NCBI RefSeq assembly: GCF_004337985.1
Contig: NC_043743.1
Location: 3,270,543-3,334,542 of the forward strand
Length of the DNA stretch: 64,000 bases
Direction: 5' to 3'
Source: Pyricularia pennisetigena
Lineage: Eukaryota > Ascomycota > Sordariomycetes > Magnaporthales > Pyriculariaceae
Shown here in pieces: positions 1 to 13,281 of the stretch (position 1 is the stretch's first letter; every line of letters starts with the position of its first letter). Position numbers and translations under genes: made by a program. The notes below the pieces were generated by a model that saw nothing but the letters and a program-made list of their open reading frames with translations, made no database searches and was not told the origin of the DNA.

Positions 1-2042
1 GTGAAGGGGGTGGTCGCCTCAGGGTTGCCTTGGAAGTAAGGAGTCTCGGTCTGGATCAGAGCCATGTAGACGTTGCTGGCGTTGACGGTTTGGTAGTTGT
101 ACAGGACGTTGTGCTCGCTCGAAGTTCCCCACATCCAAACAGGGCCCTGCTGGGACTCGATCAGGACACCGCGGCCGTTGAAGATGTTGATCTGCTGACT
201 AGGGTCAGGGTCCGACTTGGCGAAGGGCTCGAGGTTGTGATCGGCGACCCAGAACCAGTTGTTCTCCATGTAGACCGACGCCTTCTCGGTGACGTGCATC
301 AGCATGAAGGCGCCCAAGCAGTTCTCGACGGTAGCTTTGGTGGCGCCGGGATCGTTGGGCTGCTTCTTGCAGTTGTCGTACTCGAGCTTGGTACCCTTTG
401 AGCCTCCGATGCGCACGTGGACGTCCCACATGCCGGCAGCACCTTGAGAAGCCTCCTTGAGGTTCCACTCGATCATGATAGCACCGGGCGCAGGACCAAG
501 AGTCTGGAACATCAAGTCGCTCATCTCAACGGCACCGACTTCGCCAGGCTGGCCGACTTGGAAGACGGCACGGGGGTTTGCCTGATCCTGGAACTTGGAA
601 CCAGTGGCCATGATGTAGGGCCAGATCTCTCCCGTCATGCGAATGTTCTTGGGAACCTTGATGGTGTCGCTGACAACATATGCGCCGTGATCAAAAAAGA
701 TGACCTGTTCGGGAGTGGCCTTGTCAAAGATGGCTTGGATCGCGGCAGTGTCATCGCTCTTTCCGTCACCCTTGGCACCTGCGGCCTTGACAGACACAAA
801 GTTGCCGACTGGGACAGTCTCGTATTGAGGCTTGCTGCGAGTGAACACCTTGCCCGTGGCCTTATTGAGGAGCACATCGGGGAGGTTGACAGCCGCTTGG
901 GCAGCCTGGCTGGCTTTGCCATTGGCGAGGGCGTCCGAGTAGCTGCGTCCCTGCACAAAGGACTTGACGACCTGGTTTCCGGCCAAGATCTGAGCCTTGC
1001 TCTTGCCCTCGGAGATAGCAACAGGAACATTCTGGGTCATGTCAACATTCTGGAGGATGAGGGTACCGTTGGTCTCCGGGGAGGCTGGGTTGTAGGCAGT
1101 CTTGACGCCGATGGGCGTGTTCTTGATGACGCTGTCGAGAAGGAGCACAGAGCCGACGGTTTGCGAAGTGTCACCGTTGGCCATGTCGATGCCGACACCG
1201 CAGTTCTCGATGGTGACGTCCTGGAAGGTCCAAGCCCAGTTCCAGTTCATCATGATGGCAGTCTTGCAGTTGCGGAACGTCATGTTGCGGGTAGTGAACT
1301 GCTGGTTACCAAAGAACGCGCCGTATTCGCCGCCCTCAAAGACAAGGTCGGACATGAAGAGACCGGATCCGTTGTCCATGAAGATGCCGATCTGCTTGGT
1401 GTTCTCCTCGGTACGCATCTTGAAGTGGACGTTCTGCATACCAGCAGTCTGGGCAACCTGCAAGTGGATGCCAGCGCCACGGTCGGCCGGCATGCCCGTG
1501 AGGTCGATGACAAAGTTGCGAGTCGAACGGAAGAAGTTGTTCTGGTTCACCCACCAATTGAGGCCAGTCTCGTCGTAGGGATCAGTGTCAATCACGGCCA
1601 TGCCCTCAAAGTTGGCAGCGGCCTTGAGCGTAGGGGGGTTCAGGGCATCTCCAATCATCTGAGTGTAGTAATAGGCGATGATTGGCTTGCTGACGACATA
1701 GGTTCCGGGAGGGAAGTAGACCAGTCCAGGTGTGGTGGTGCTAGAGTTGCAGCCCTGGCCGCAACGACCACCTTGCGAGATAGCAGTGTTGATGGCAGCC
1801 GTGTCGTCGCTGACTCCATCTCCCTTGGCTCCAAAGTCGCGGACGTTGCGGAAGACCTGGTAGCCTGGCTCGCCATAAGCGGCAGCGCCACGTCGCTGAA
1901 GGTTACCGAGCCACCAGCCTCCAGCGGCAGCAGGAGCAGCCGGGGCAGGAGCGGCCGCCTGAGGGGACGGGGCCGCGAGAGCCGGGCTGCTCAAAAGGCC
2001 AGAGGCCAGAATGAGCGAGGTGAAGGCTGATTTGAAGCCCAT
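1..2042 (-). CDS. GH55 exo-beta-1,3-glucanase, C-terminus beyond window edge
   Basis: Secreted glycoside hydrolase of family 55 (double right-handed beta-helix), expected to release glucose or gentiobiose from the ends of beta-1,3-glucan outside the cell. On the minus strand one uninterrupted frame runs from ATG at 2042 off the left edge, giving about 680 residues; family members are usually somewhat longer, so roughly the last 100 residues are missing. The protein opens with MGFKSAFTSLILASGLLSSP, a clear signal peptide, followed by an Ala/Pro-rich linker. Two pectate-lyase-like repeats are visible: VRDFGAKGDGVSDDTAAI near residue 65 and VKAAGAKGDGKSDDTAAI near residue 420. Further family hallmarks are WNLKEASQGAAGMWDVHVR and, close to the edge, WMWGTSSEHNVLYNY. 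An in-frame ATG nine bases upstream (2051) is an alternative start. No intron is needed. Family assignment is firm; activity is inferred from the family. Confidence 0.93.
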   Translation of the reverse strand, partial: MGFKSAFTSLILASGLLSSPALAAPSPQAAAPAPAAPAAAGGWWLGNLQRRGAAAYGEPGYQVFRNVRDFGAKGDGVSDDTAAINTAISQGGRCGQGCNSSTTTPGLVYFPPGTYVVSKPIIAYYYTQMIGDALNPPTLKAAANFEGMAVIDTDPYDETGLNWWVNQNNFFRSTRNFVIDLTGMPADRGAGIHLQVAQTAGMQNVHFKMRTEENTKQIGIFMDNGSGLFMSDLVFEGGEYGAFFGNQQFTTRNMTFRNCKTAIMMNWNWAWTFQDVTIENCGVGIDMANGDTSQTVGSVLLLDSVIKNTPIGVKTAYNPASPETNGTLILQNVDMTQNVPVAISEGKSKAQILAGNQVVKSFVQGRSYSDALANGKASQAAQAAVNLPDVLLNKATGKVFTRSKPQYETVPVGNFVSVKAAGAKGDGKSDDTAAIQAIFDKATPEQVIFFDHGAYVVSDTIKVPKNIRMTGEIWPYIMATGSKFQDQANPRAVFQVGQPGEVGAVEMSDLMFQTLGPAPGAIMIEWNLKEASQGAAGMWDVHVRIGGSKGTKLEYDNCKKQPNDPGATKATVENCLGAFMLMHVTEKASVYMENNWFWVADHNLEPFAKSDPDPSQQINIFNGRGVLIESQQGPVWMWGTSSEHNVLYNYQTVNASNVYMALIQTETPYFQGNPEATTPF

Positions 2043-5000
2043 GGTGACCATAGACAACAAATCTCTTGTTAAACCCTTGATCTGTTCAGTGCGAACGAGT
2101 GCGAAAGCTTGAAGTGCTACCAGTAGCTGTGATTTTTGGAAATGCTTCGCGTTAGTCTTGTGATGGCCAAAGAATGCTGCATAAGAAAGTACTCAGCGAG
2201 TGAAAGAAGAGTGTAGTGAGAAGAGGAAGGCAGCGATCAGGTTATGCTGGGGAAGTTGAGATACTTGTATTTGTGGTGAGGGGGATGGGCAGGGCTTAGT
2301 TTCGCGGGTAGAAACAAACACAACCAAGGGCACGCGGGATATTGTGCGCGGTCCCCTCTTGAGAAAAAAGTGAGGGGGGAGCCTAGAGCAGCGCAATAAT
2401 CAAAACACGCCGGAGTTATAGCGAATCGAAACGACTGTGATTTGCGCGCAGTGTCCAAAAGGCTACCATTGATTCACGCCACGTCTCAACTGCAACTTAT
2501 GGGATGCAAAAACGTGTGTCAAGCAGCAAGTACACCGTTGGGTAGTTGGAAAAGTAACCGAGTACTGGGTATACCATAGGTTGTACTGCTGATAGAGGAA
2601 CGGTAGAGGGGAGTATGTGATGCAGCATATGAGTAGACGCACACATCTGAGCTTAGACTCAGGTGCGGGCATGACAGGTCGTTCGGGCTTGTGCGCTTCT
2701 AGGGCTTTCGTCCCAAAGAAGAGGGCCGTGTTGCCTTCCTCATGCGCGAAGGAAGTACTGCTTGCGAGATGAAAGGAGGTGATGGGAAAGTGGGAGGAGT
2801 GGTGCAACAAAGTCCAAGATATCTGCCCGGGGTAGGGCGAGTATCAAAAGCAAAATCAAAGCAAAATGGAACGGACGTGAACACGCGACTTACGCTTCTC
2901 TGAATATGTCGGATTGTGATGAGATGGAATAGATTCGAATCGAATGCAGGCGATGCGCGGGTTGCAGTTGCGGTTGCGGTTGCGTTGCGAAGTTGTCGCA
3001 GAAGAAGAAAAATCACCGCCGGCGGGGCAGGAGGAAGGAAACAAGAGAGCAGAACAAAAAAGAACAAGACAACCCTGATGTCAAGGTGAAAAAGAGCGTA
3101 GTCGGTGGTGAGCCAGCAACAAAACTAGAACTGCCTTCGAGGGAAGGAGCAAACGGGTCCGTGTGTCCGGGTCCAAATCGTACTTGGTACTGATATCTGC
3201 CCGTAATTTTCCTGCGTACAGAGGTAGTAGGTAGATATGGTAGGTAGGAAGTTGCCAGTTGCTATCCGTCCCGTTTACAGTCCAACGTGAGATTGGCTGG
3301 CACACACACACACTCGTAAAAGCAGAAAGAAGGTAATAAATAAAATCAATAGAAAAAAAAAAAGAATGATAAAATCAGCGTCGATGCTGATTAGAATGTA
3401 TGAGAAACCCCTCGTCGGCGCTTGACTTGACGTTAAAAGAGCAAGACGACGACGTTGACCCACGCTGGAGTAGAGGCAACTCATCACATCTTATATTGGC
3501 CGGTTGTGCTACCCCTTCAAGGCTACAGCTAATTGTTACTACTCCTACTAACACCGGGGTGGTACAAGGGGGCGTGCGTTGCGTGTGGTTGTCTGTTGTA
3601 GATGGATGGTTCACGCTCAGAAGGAGGCGGGCAAGGGACGGACGGGGGTGCAAGGGCCGCCGGATGGTAGGGTTGGCTTGTCGACGACTCACCGGGTGCG
3701 ACAGGGAACTGTCACCCGATTTCAGTGCTCCCTGGTCTACTGGCTCCCCATTGACGACGTAGGTTCCTTGGCCCCCGTAGCAGCGTCTAAAAAATCAAAA
3801 CGAGAACTAAAACGGCAGCGGTAGGCCGAGAGGGCTTTGTTTCTTACCCAGCCAGCTTGTTGTCTCTGATCCCTGTTGTCAAAGTGGGCGCCGATCTCTG
3901 TGCATTTCTGAACGGTATCCGTCTGCCGCTTGGCGTTGATCGGATTTGGCATTTGTGTGGGTGGCGGCAGAACCAGAATCTCCAGGCGGAGCTGATTGAC
4001 TCGATACGGCTGACCCCCCTGGTTGCGTTTAAGACAAGGGGAGCTGGCATTCATGCACCCATGGTTTACGTGTTTTGGGGCAGCCATTCAGTTCAATTCT
4101 CCCTTGCTGGAGAGCGTGTTGCCTTGGTTCCTTGTTCATCCCGAAGCCCCAGTGGGCTGGCATCAACGTAGTTCTGCAGCAGCACTGCTGCTTTTGCTAT
4201 CATTAGGCCTGGTCTGTCTGCATTCTTTGATTTTTTTTTTTTGCGCTCTTTCCCCTTCTTTTTAAATTAATTACTAATCTGTCACTCAAAGTCCAGATTG
4301 GGTCTCGACTTGATGAATGAGCCCTCTTTTGGCCCCGCAAGCCCGCAAGCCCCAAAGCTCGCATGCTGGGAATGGAAGCTCTGGTAGACATTTGCCCATC
4401 CATCGCAGGTCCAAGCTTCCCGCCGTCTCGGTGGCCTCCGAATACGTACCCGGCTCAGCATATCCCCCCCACTCAAACCCCCATAACTGTGATCCGTGCC
4501 AGGCCAGTCATGAACAGAAATACCCATTCGCTAAGCTAACTTCGTCCCAAAAATAAACAGTGCCGTTTAGCACTCATCGTAATTCCAAAACCCCAAACTT
4601 CAGGAGGGAGGGGAAGAAACAAAGTACTATGGTACAGTAAGAATAGACAAGGCAGGCAGAGGTATTCAAGCTACATCGGATGAACAAATACGATTGGGGA
4701 AAACTTGAAGCCGTTCAAGGTTTTTAGGGCCCGAGACTGGGGAACGTGAGGGCAATAAAAATTCAGGGGTTCGAGCTCTTTAGCAGCTAACCGCTGCCTC
4801 ATACAAATTGCTTCGAAAGTGGGGTGTGGGCAAGACATAGAGAGATAGAGAGAGGAGAGGTCCAAGTATGCAGCTTGGCAGGCACAAGCAGCTATCATTA
4901 CCCGGTGGGGGCAGAAATTCCCCCGTTGAGTAAAGTCGCAAAGGGTTTGACGCGCTTTGGGCTGCGGTGCTACCCTCCACTACCCACAATCCAGCAATAG

Positions 5001-8000
5001 CAACGCACCGTTGGCCTGTGATCGAGCCATAGTCAGACAAGCAAATTTCCCATTGTCGACTCCCATGGTCCTATGAACATACGAAATCCTTTGCTTGGAT
5101 CGCCCCTGGTTGTGGTTCCTCTGGTAGAGAGCTTGGGGTAACAGTTCCGCTTTTTCAGGTACATCCACGTCATTTGAGTGATACCACTGCACACATAAAA
5201 TGAGCACCAGATGAGATTGAGGGACTCGGAGATGGGGTAGCATGTCTGTCATCTGGTCCCTTTGCTACCTATTGTCCACGTTGTTCCATGCTTGTCCTGA
5301 AGCAAATACCGGAAGGATCCCGCGTGAGCTTGAATGAATGGCCGAGGCAACCTCTTCCAGCCACTCGCCGCTTTTTTTTTTCTTTTCTTTTGCCAAAAAA
5401 ATTCTTCGCCTCATCATGGCAGTTATCATGGCCAGTATGTCTGTGTGGAGGCAGGCGGCTCGTTTTGAAACACGCGGTGGCACAAGTGGCGGTTCATAAC
5501 TGCGCAAGTGGCGTTGCATATCAGTGAACAACGAGTGAAAAATGTTAGTTACAAGGTGGTATTTTCCCTCTCTTCAACTCTAGCCCTCCCTTGCCACGTT
5601 TATGGCTTGTGTGTTGTATGATTGATAGAGGTATTTTACTTGTTTATCAAAACAAAATGAGAAGATGAGAATCTTCATCTTCAAAGGACTTGCATATGCC
5701 AAGGTTCTGCGACGGAATTTTGAATGCTTGGACTGAAGATCCTCCCCATGAGTTCGGACTTTATTTCCCTGTCGCGGCCAGAGAATCCCCCATTTCTGCC
5801 ATGCGACCGAATTGGACGCACGGTCACTTGCTTTATCGGCAGGCCGGCATTGCTATGTGTCGGGGGGGTTGTATCTAATATATTCGAATCTGGCCGACAA
5901 GGGAAGGTGTTTTGAACCACCGACCCTATCCCGGGCTTGTCAAATCACCTCGCCTTGATCCTATTCAGGTTACGCGCCTGCTAAAATTGCAAAGGCACTG
6001 GGTCTAGGCCGATTTTATCAGAAGGCCAGATCAAGAAAGAAGAGAGAAAAAAAAAAAAAAAAAAAAAGAAGCGTGCTCCAGTAAGCGCTGATCCATTCCA
6101 ATCGCGCAACCCTTCCCTCTCTTTCCCCCCACTACTTCTTGATGTTTCGAAACACATCTCGCCCACCCCGTGACAGGGGTCTCCTTAAAAGTCGTTTTTT
6201 GGGGTTTTTTTTCTCCGGGAGGGACGACATTACAGCCCCCGACTTTTGTCGCCTCCCACTCTCTCGCCAAGCGCACTGCGCCTTGCGCAACAAGATAAAA
6301 AAGAACTTTTCCCCACAATCCAACAGTTCATCCCCAGCCAGTCGTTGGCCCCCCCTTACCCACCTCACTTTGCTTTAAGCGGTAGATGAACAAGTTCATG
6401 CACGCTTGAAGGAAAGTGCAAGTGGTGGCGAACAACTTCCCCTGGTTGACAACGTCGTTTTTGTCTTCTTTTTTTTTTTCCTTTTTGCATTCTTGGTACC
6501 GGGCTCGTCTGATGTTTCTTTTTTAGCCCTTGTTGAAATCTTAATATCTTGTTCATTCGCGTTCCCTCCTTCTCTATTTACTACACACCTTTGCGGCAAA
6601 ACCAGACAATGGGCGGCCCGCCCTCGCAGCCCATGTAGTTTATTTAGGCCCTTGGTTGGATATATGTACGTGTGGGCGTTGAGTTTGCTGTCAAAGTCAC
6701 AATCTGTATGCCGACATCCGGGAGCATGCATGGGACGAACTTTTTTTTTTTTTGTCTTTTGGGAGGGGCGGCAGCAACCACCCGACCCAAACCCACCGAA
6801 AAAAAAAAAAAGCCCGACTAGCTTTTCTACCATTTACACACACAAAAGGGGTAAGACTCGTACTGCATTCGGCCGATGGTTTCCCCAAGGAATAAAAAAA
6901 AAAAAAACAAAGCGCTATGTTTTTATACCTCGTAGTGTCAGGATTGGTTGGTAGTCTAGAAATAAGCGTTTAGCAATACATACACAGCCTTGTCCGGATT
7001 AGGTTGTAAACAGAGATCGTCAACTCCGCTTTGACATGACTTGCATTGTACCCGTCCACGAGGTCCTACGGGAGTTTTGGATGTTTACTAGGTTTCTAGT
7101 TTCTAGAAATAGACCTAGAATCAGCGTAGGATGCTGTTCAATCTGACTAAGACATGGTGTCCTTTTTTTGTTTTGGGCCTTGAGGGGATTTTATACGGGA
7201 ATAATAGGGACAAAGAAAGAACATAAACACTAAATACAAAACCTTTGACAAAACCATCCGCATAGGCCTGGTCTAGGTACGTAAGCGTGAGACCAAAGAC
7301 AAAGAATATCGGACATTGTTACAAGATATCCCCGACACGATGAATAGAATCCCGCTTCATTGTTTCCCTGATGTCCTCCTATTAGTCTTCGCCTACCTGT
7401 GAAACAAGACCGAAGACGTGCCGGTGCACATACATACACGTCGAGTCTAGACCTACTGCTATCCGTCAGTTAGCTTCCTGATTCTGGCGCATCCGCTACT
7501 TTAACCGAACCTTGCATCTATGTACTCTTTATCTCTCCAATTCCGTTGAAGGACGTTTTTTTTTTCTTGTCAACAATGCACAAGCAAAGAAATGAAAGCT
7601 GTCGTTTCATCTTTTTGGCCACGGCTACATGCGTGTCTGTGTTATTGTGCATGCACCCTGTATGCTTGCGTGTTGTGCATGGAAATACCCCTTCGAGAAG
7701 GCGACTGGCATTATCAAGTGTAACCCAAGACTAGGTAACTGTCCGATAGCAATGAAGAATAGCTAGATCTATGCAGTGTAGAAGAAAACTATCACAATAT
7801 CCCAAAAAAGAGGCTTCCTTCCGATGATAAACAAACAACAAAAACAAATGAAAAGCAAAAAGATGCTAGCTCAGAAGCTCCTGGTATGCAATGTAAACCA
7901 GGGGATATATGCCCCCGTAACGTGGGAAACACAGCCGTGTCCCACTGAGGAGCATTCTATGTGCTCCTCCAAGATATGTCGTTATCCAACTTTTTTTCGC

Positions 8001-8173
8001 TGATAGACTGGGATCCGCCCATGCAGTACAATGGGTAAGGTGACCAAAGTACCCGCCAAACGTGGCGATTATTAGATGGTCAACCTGAGATGGTCAACCG
8101 AGATGGAATCTCTGGTGTTCCTCGTCACAACACACAAAACACATATCGCCCACAACGCTGCGGACAACGCCTT
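2043..8173. other. 6.1 kb intergenic stretch, no gene recognised
   Basis: No reading frame here looks like a conserved protein on either strand; the open frames are short, low in complexity or overlap each other. The stretch holds many homopolymer runs (for example A21 at 6047-6067) and a small GTTGCG-type repeat near 2961-2990. The first kilobase is presumably the promoter and 5' UTR of the GH55 gene. Unrecognised small genes or non-coding transcripts cannot be excluded. Confidence 0.5.
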
Positions 8174-10836
8174 CTAAATGTAACCAACACGGCCGCTGTC
8201 ACGCTGATCGCAGCTCTCCAGCGCCTCGATGCCCGGGATGCCCTTGCCAAAGTCCATAACCAAGATCTTGGGGTCCTGCCCCGTCGAGATGATGCGCCTG
8301 TAGTCGCTCTTGGCGCTGAGGACCCAGCTGGCGTGCCACCTGGGGAAGTGCAGCAGCTGCCTGCCCGTCTCCATGTCGAAGACCATGATGTCCGTATCGT
8401 AGCTGCCGCTGACCAGGCGCCCGCTGACCGAGTCGATGTGCAGGCTGCGGACGAGGTTCGTATGGGCCGCCACCTCGCGCACGCACTCGCCCGTGTTGGC
8501 GTCCCAGACCCGGATGGTGCGGTCGTTGCCGGCCGAGGCGACGTACCTGCCGTCCTCGCTGAACTGCGAGCAGGCCAGGCCCTTGGTGTGGCCGGCAAAC
8601 TCGCGGATGCACGTGCCCGTGCTGATGTTCCACAGCTTGACCTTGAAGTCGCCCGAGCAGCTCACGATGGTGTTGCCGCGCATCTGCACCGCGTTGACGG
8701 GTCCGGCGTGCCCACGTAGTTGTCGGAGCAGCTCGCCGGTCTCGCGGTCCCACACGCAGATGGACACGTCCTTGGAGCACGTCACAATGTACCGGTCGTC
8801 AAACACCAGGTCCAACACGGCCGCCGAGTGGTGCTGCAGACGGCGGATGGGTCGGTAGCCCGACGTGATCGAGTGCACGATGCACGTCGAGTCGGAACTG
8901 CCCGTTACCAGGATTCGGTCGTCGTATTGCAGGCACAGAATCGAGGCGTTGTGGTGGTTCGGGAAGGTCAGCGTCGCCGGGAAGGACGGGTTCGCCCTCG
9001 GGCTGGCCTCCGTGGTGGCGAAATGAGTTGGTTGTCCGTTGGCGTCACACAGAACGTTCTGTTCGCGGACGATGTCAGGAGGACCAATGACATATCGGCA
9101 AGATAGCGTGTGCATGTCCCAAACCCTGATGGTCTTGTCTCGAGAGCCTGTAATGATTTTCGACCTACAGAGACGCGCGCGCGCGCCGTCAGTACAACGT
9201 TTTTCCACTGGGGAATACATCAAAAAAGCACTCACTCGTCAAACTGCAGACAGTAGATACTATCGGTATGCCCATTCAGGTACACGGGACTGGCATTGCC
9301 CGTCTTCCACCTCCTGTTCAGTTCCACCCTCGCCCTGTAGATTTCCTTCCAGTTGTTCTCCGGTCGGACATGAGGAACGCCGAGTCCAGCGCCAGGCTTG
9401 ACTTGGCCTCCTGTGGCGAACGTGCTGGTCATGCTGCGCAGGAAAGACTTGCGCCAGATGTAGCTGTGACCAGTCACATGTTTCCATGGGCTGGATACAC
9501 GTTCGGCGGTTGCGAGATCGGTGTAGTCGAGGTATGAAAGCACCTCCAGAGCCAGCTCCAGGGGCAAATGTGCGATGAAGTCCACACGAGGGATTCCATC
9601 GGCCATCTGAACGCTTCCGGTGGCCGAGCCAGCACGCGTCAGACCACCACCAGACAGTCGTTGCCTGTCCATGGTGTAGGTCCCGCTTGCATGCTGGGCC
9701 AGGTCGAGTCGAGAATCGGTCTTGTCGCGTTCGGATTCGGACTCGGTAGCCGTGACCGCGATGCCAATGCCACTTTCACCGTCGTTGCTGTGTGTCAGGC
9801 TGTAATGAGGATGGTTGGGATTACTAGTGCCCAGGCCACTGCTGCCCTTGGCCAAGTTGACTGCCCACTCTGCAGGTGTCATTGAGCGGAGCACGTCGGC
9901 GTTCATGGCAGCGTCCGCGGCCGCAGCCCGGGCTGCTCCTCCGGTATTCCTGGGAATTATCGGCGGAGCACCGCCGTTGCCCGGCACGGGGCTTGTGAAC
10001 AAGGCCGAATTTCGTGAATTATCCATGTTCTCAAACAAGTTTCCGCTAGACCGTCGGAAGCTTGTGGCCTGACGCAGTCGACGCCATGTGGAGGAAGAAT
10101 GTGATGTAGACGGGCGCACCGACTCCTGTTCCGACGTGTAACGGGGTGCTCGGAAAGAGACCGGAGGACCTCGCTTTTGCCTAGGTTGCGCCTGGTGATG
10201 TTGCTGTTGTTCTTCACGATTCTGTATATCCAAGGAGGGTGATCTCAGGTGTCCGTGTGCTGAGCGCAGGAAGCGGCGAACCGCATGCTCATGCTCTTCA
10301 CCTGTGCTCGTAGCAATGGAAGACCGGCGGGAGACAACGCGCTTCAGGGAGACGGAGGCGCGACGGATCATGCCCCTAACTTTGCCCTTGCCTTTGCCAT
10401 TGCCACTGCCATTGCCATCGTCATCGGTGTCTATCGCAGCGGATTCGTTGTTGCTGTGGCTCCCAGCGTGCCACTCGCCGTTGCTGGCACGTCGCGCATT
10501 GTCCAGGACCATGTCGGCAAGAGGTGCTGCGAAATCGTCTGCGGTAGTCGTTCCAAACACGGCGGACTTTGGTCGTTGCCGCCAGCCCAGTGAGTTGCTC
10601 ATGCTCCGAAGACGAGAAGGACGGCGTGTGGGAATTGAGGCGGTGGGAGGAGGGGGTCGTGATGAAGACACTTCTGGCTCGTGGTCAGATTCCGAGTCGG
10701 CTTCGTCGTGTCGCGGCAGTGGATGAAAATCGTCAGGATTCGTCGGCAGCATGACTTGCCGTCCGCTATTGGGAGTGTCAGATGTGGTGGTCTGGGTAGG
10801 GGCCCAATCCGGGATGGTATACGCGTGGGCAGCCAT
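8174..10836 (-). CDS. F-box/WD40-repeat protein, putative SCF ubiquitin-ligase substrate receptor
   Basis: Two exons on the minus strand: 10836-9236 and 9164-8174, with a 71-bp intron (GTGAGT donor, TGTAG acceptor) that restores the WD repeat reading FDE/SKIITGSRDKTIRVWD. The product is 863 residues. Residues 1-415 are mostly disordered, rich in Ser, Arg and Asp, with a Gly/Asn/Lys repeat from a simple-sequence tract. An F-box lies at about 420-465 (FIAHLPLELALEVLSYLDYT). From about 519 to the end seven WD40 repeats can be counted, enough for a complete propeller; several end in RVWD, CVWD or KLWN. By family, the F-box would bind Skp1 and the propeller would bind phosphorylated substrates in an SCF complex. 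It belongs to the Fwd/Pof1/Cdc4-type group, but I cannot assign the orthologue. The start was placed at 10836 (CAACATGGC) because the frame upstream has no other ATG. Confidence 0.9.
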
Positions 10837-13209
10837 GTTGAATAATGGCAGGCCCTCCAAGAAAATGTCAAATGCTGTCTATAAGCAAGCAAGACTTGGC
10901 GGGATGGTGTCTCAAGCGTCGCCCCAAAGAAAAAAAGAAAAAAGGGGACCAAAGAAGTAACAAAGGAAACAGAAGAAGCAAGTAGCGCGAGAGGCTAAGA
11001 TCCCTCAAGCATGGTCTAAAACTAAATCCGCAGCAGCAACCAAGATGTGGAGCAACGCGGGTGGATGAGAAAATTGTTGTTGTATTGGGGATTATTTAAT
11101 TTTGGCGATTGTTGTTGATGCCTGTCTGTTCTGTCTGGTCTGGTCTGGTCCGGTCCCTGGAACTTGGCCTCCCTTTCCAGACCCGTTCGGGCTGACAGTC
11201 CGAAATCTGGAGACGACCTTGTTTGGGTGCGTGCATATAGCATTCGCACTGTATCCTCTCCAAGGTTGGTGCCCAGCTGACACTGTAAGTCCAAGACAAG
11301 GACAAGAGGGGAGGAGGACGAAGTGGATGGGTGTGGTACAAAAGGCGAGAGTGATGAGGCTTGGGGCAAAAAGAAAAGGGGATGGGAGAGAAAAAAAAAA
11401 AAAAACATGTCGTTGCTACCGCATTGACTCGTTTCCAACCGCACCTTCTACTACTGTAACTCCATCTCTCTCTCTCCATAGGTTGCATCTGTCAGGGCTG
11501 CGACCTTAAGGGGTGCCAAGCCTATTCTGTGCAAATCAATTGTCGCTTCCTGTGATCAACAGCTACTGCTACTGTAGAACTAGTTCTAATGTACGCCTGT
11601 AGCCAACCAAGTACAACTGTATAAAAGCTATGCCTATGCTATGAAAATTCATCTACTGCTAGCTGCATGTGGGTTGCAGTTGGACTGCATACCGATTGTT
11701 AAATTGTCAACGAGTCCATCAGCCCAATGCTGTCCGTCTGTGTCAGCGCCTCTCTCATTACCGAGGAATTTTTATTGCACACAAGCCCGTACAGCCAGCC
11801 ATTGTGAATGATTTTTTTTCTCTTTTTTTTTTCTGCTCCCAACATCAAGGGTCGACCTTGAACACTCAATAGCCAAAGCGCCTCCGAGACCCGGACAGAG
11901 CTCAGGCCGTCGGTCTATTTGCTTCTTGTTCATTGATGAATACGTCTCGAAATGGGCCACCATCACGAAATCTAAGCAACGTGCAACCCTGATCATATTT
12001 CCGCGGTTATGTCGGCCGATGTATATTATGTTGTTCTTGTGTCTGCCTGATGTTTAGCGCTTAGAGGCGGGCACTCCGCCCGACGACAGCATGCAAGCTT
12101 CTGCAGCTTTGGCTGTGAGCAGCGGGGTTTGTCTCTTTTTTTTTTTTTTCCTCCTCATAATCTCTCCCACATGGGCACAACGATTTATGTCAAGTTCTAT
12201 TGGAGAGCGTAAGCTCGGTCATTACCTTGTGTCAGGAAGTGTCTGTGCCATGCGACTTAGGATCGATACGATGCGACAAGCTGCGTGACATTCCGGTTGG
12301 TGTGTGAATCTGCGAGTCAATAATGAAAACTAGACCAACTTGAACTGTCAGTGATCTGCCCATTCTAATGCCGCCTTCCCGACAATGCCAAGGACTGTTG
12401 AGATCCAGCCTCTATTCAAACCCTGATTTGTTGTATCTAACGTCTCGATGTGATTTTGTTTTCCTGGCAGGCCAGCAATATTCATTCTATTTTCGGGGCT
12501 TGGTCTCTATTGCTTGAAGGGCGCAGGCGCATTGCCTGGGCGCATGGCCGGCAGTTTCTTTTTACTTCTTCTACTGACATCGGATAGCCAGTACGTAGTT
12601 TCCTCTACTACATATCACTTCTCGGATTCATGCACAATTGTATAAACTCGCGTCAAGATTTAAATTCTTGACGTCAGGCCTTCTCTGCGATTCGACCCAT
12701 ATCAGATCGATTGGGATGTCGGGATGAAAGCGCCCGGCAGAAACGAGTCAGAACAAATGTTGGTTACCAGAAAATCAGAACCGGTGGCCGTTGGACAACG
12801 TCATGAGCTTCATACAGTTCCAGTATTAAACTAGTTCCAGCTTCTGGACTCAAGTGGGCTTTGTTTCTTACGTCTTGGGGTAGCACCGACTCCTTGATAT
12901 TCGTAACCTACCGAACTGTGGCGGAGGACATCGGAAGATGCCAAGCCCCCCGGGTGTCCCATGTGGCCGCACCCTTCTGTACCTAGTTAAGGACAGCCAC
13001 TAGTCTTCTGCGGCGCTACCGAATCAAAGAAGAAGCGGATCTCGATGCCTCCCGGTGAAAATCAGCGCGTCTAATAGCATCTAAAGACGAGACTATTTAA
13101 TGTTGTGCGACTGCTCAAATTGGCTATCCGATAATCGGCCTGCATGCCAGTGGCGTAGAGTGCCCCATTCCATTCCGACATAGTGTCTACTTCTTTATTC
13201 ATGTCACAA
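10837..13209. other. Intergenic stretch between the F-box gene and tRNA-Trp
   Basis: I see no convincing gene in these 2.4 kb. The proximal 600 bases, with a poly-A run near 11391-11405, are likely the 5' region of the F-box/WD40 gene. The rest contains only short open frames and T-rich tracts. Confidence 0.5.
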
Positions 13210-13281
13210 GGCCTCGTGGCGCAACGGTAGCGCGTACGACTCCAGATCGTAAGGTTATCCGTTCAAATCGGGTCGGGGTCA
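13210..13281 (+). tRNA. tRNA-Trp (CCA), no intron
   Basis: A complete cloverleaf of 72 nt including the discriminator A can be folded by eye: acceptor GGCCTCG paired with CGGGGTC (two wobble pairs), D-arm GCGC/GCGC with loop AACGGTA, anticodon stem TACGA/TCGTA with loop CTCCAGA (anticodon CCA), variable AGGTT, and T-arm ATCCG/CGGGT with loop TTCAAAT. There is no intron. It is isolated in a gene-poor region. Confidence 0.93.

Noticed and set aside
417..2030. Long plus-strand open frame of 537 codons
   Set aside because: It is the antisense of the GH55 gene in the same codon register; the minus-strand product has clear family motifs and a signal peptide.
3857..4171. 104-codon plus-strand open frame
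   Set aside because: No recognisable motif, overlapped by other frames on both strands; expected by chance in a 6 kb spacer.
5905..5985. tRNA-like sequence on the minus strand (GGTGGTTCAAAACACC)
   Set aside because: Only a weak T-arm can be drawn; no acceptor stem or anticodon arm pairs.
6396..6954. Overlapping open frames of 145-182 codons on both strands
   Set aside because: Rich in homopolymer-encoded Phe and Lys, with no family features.
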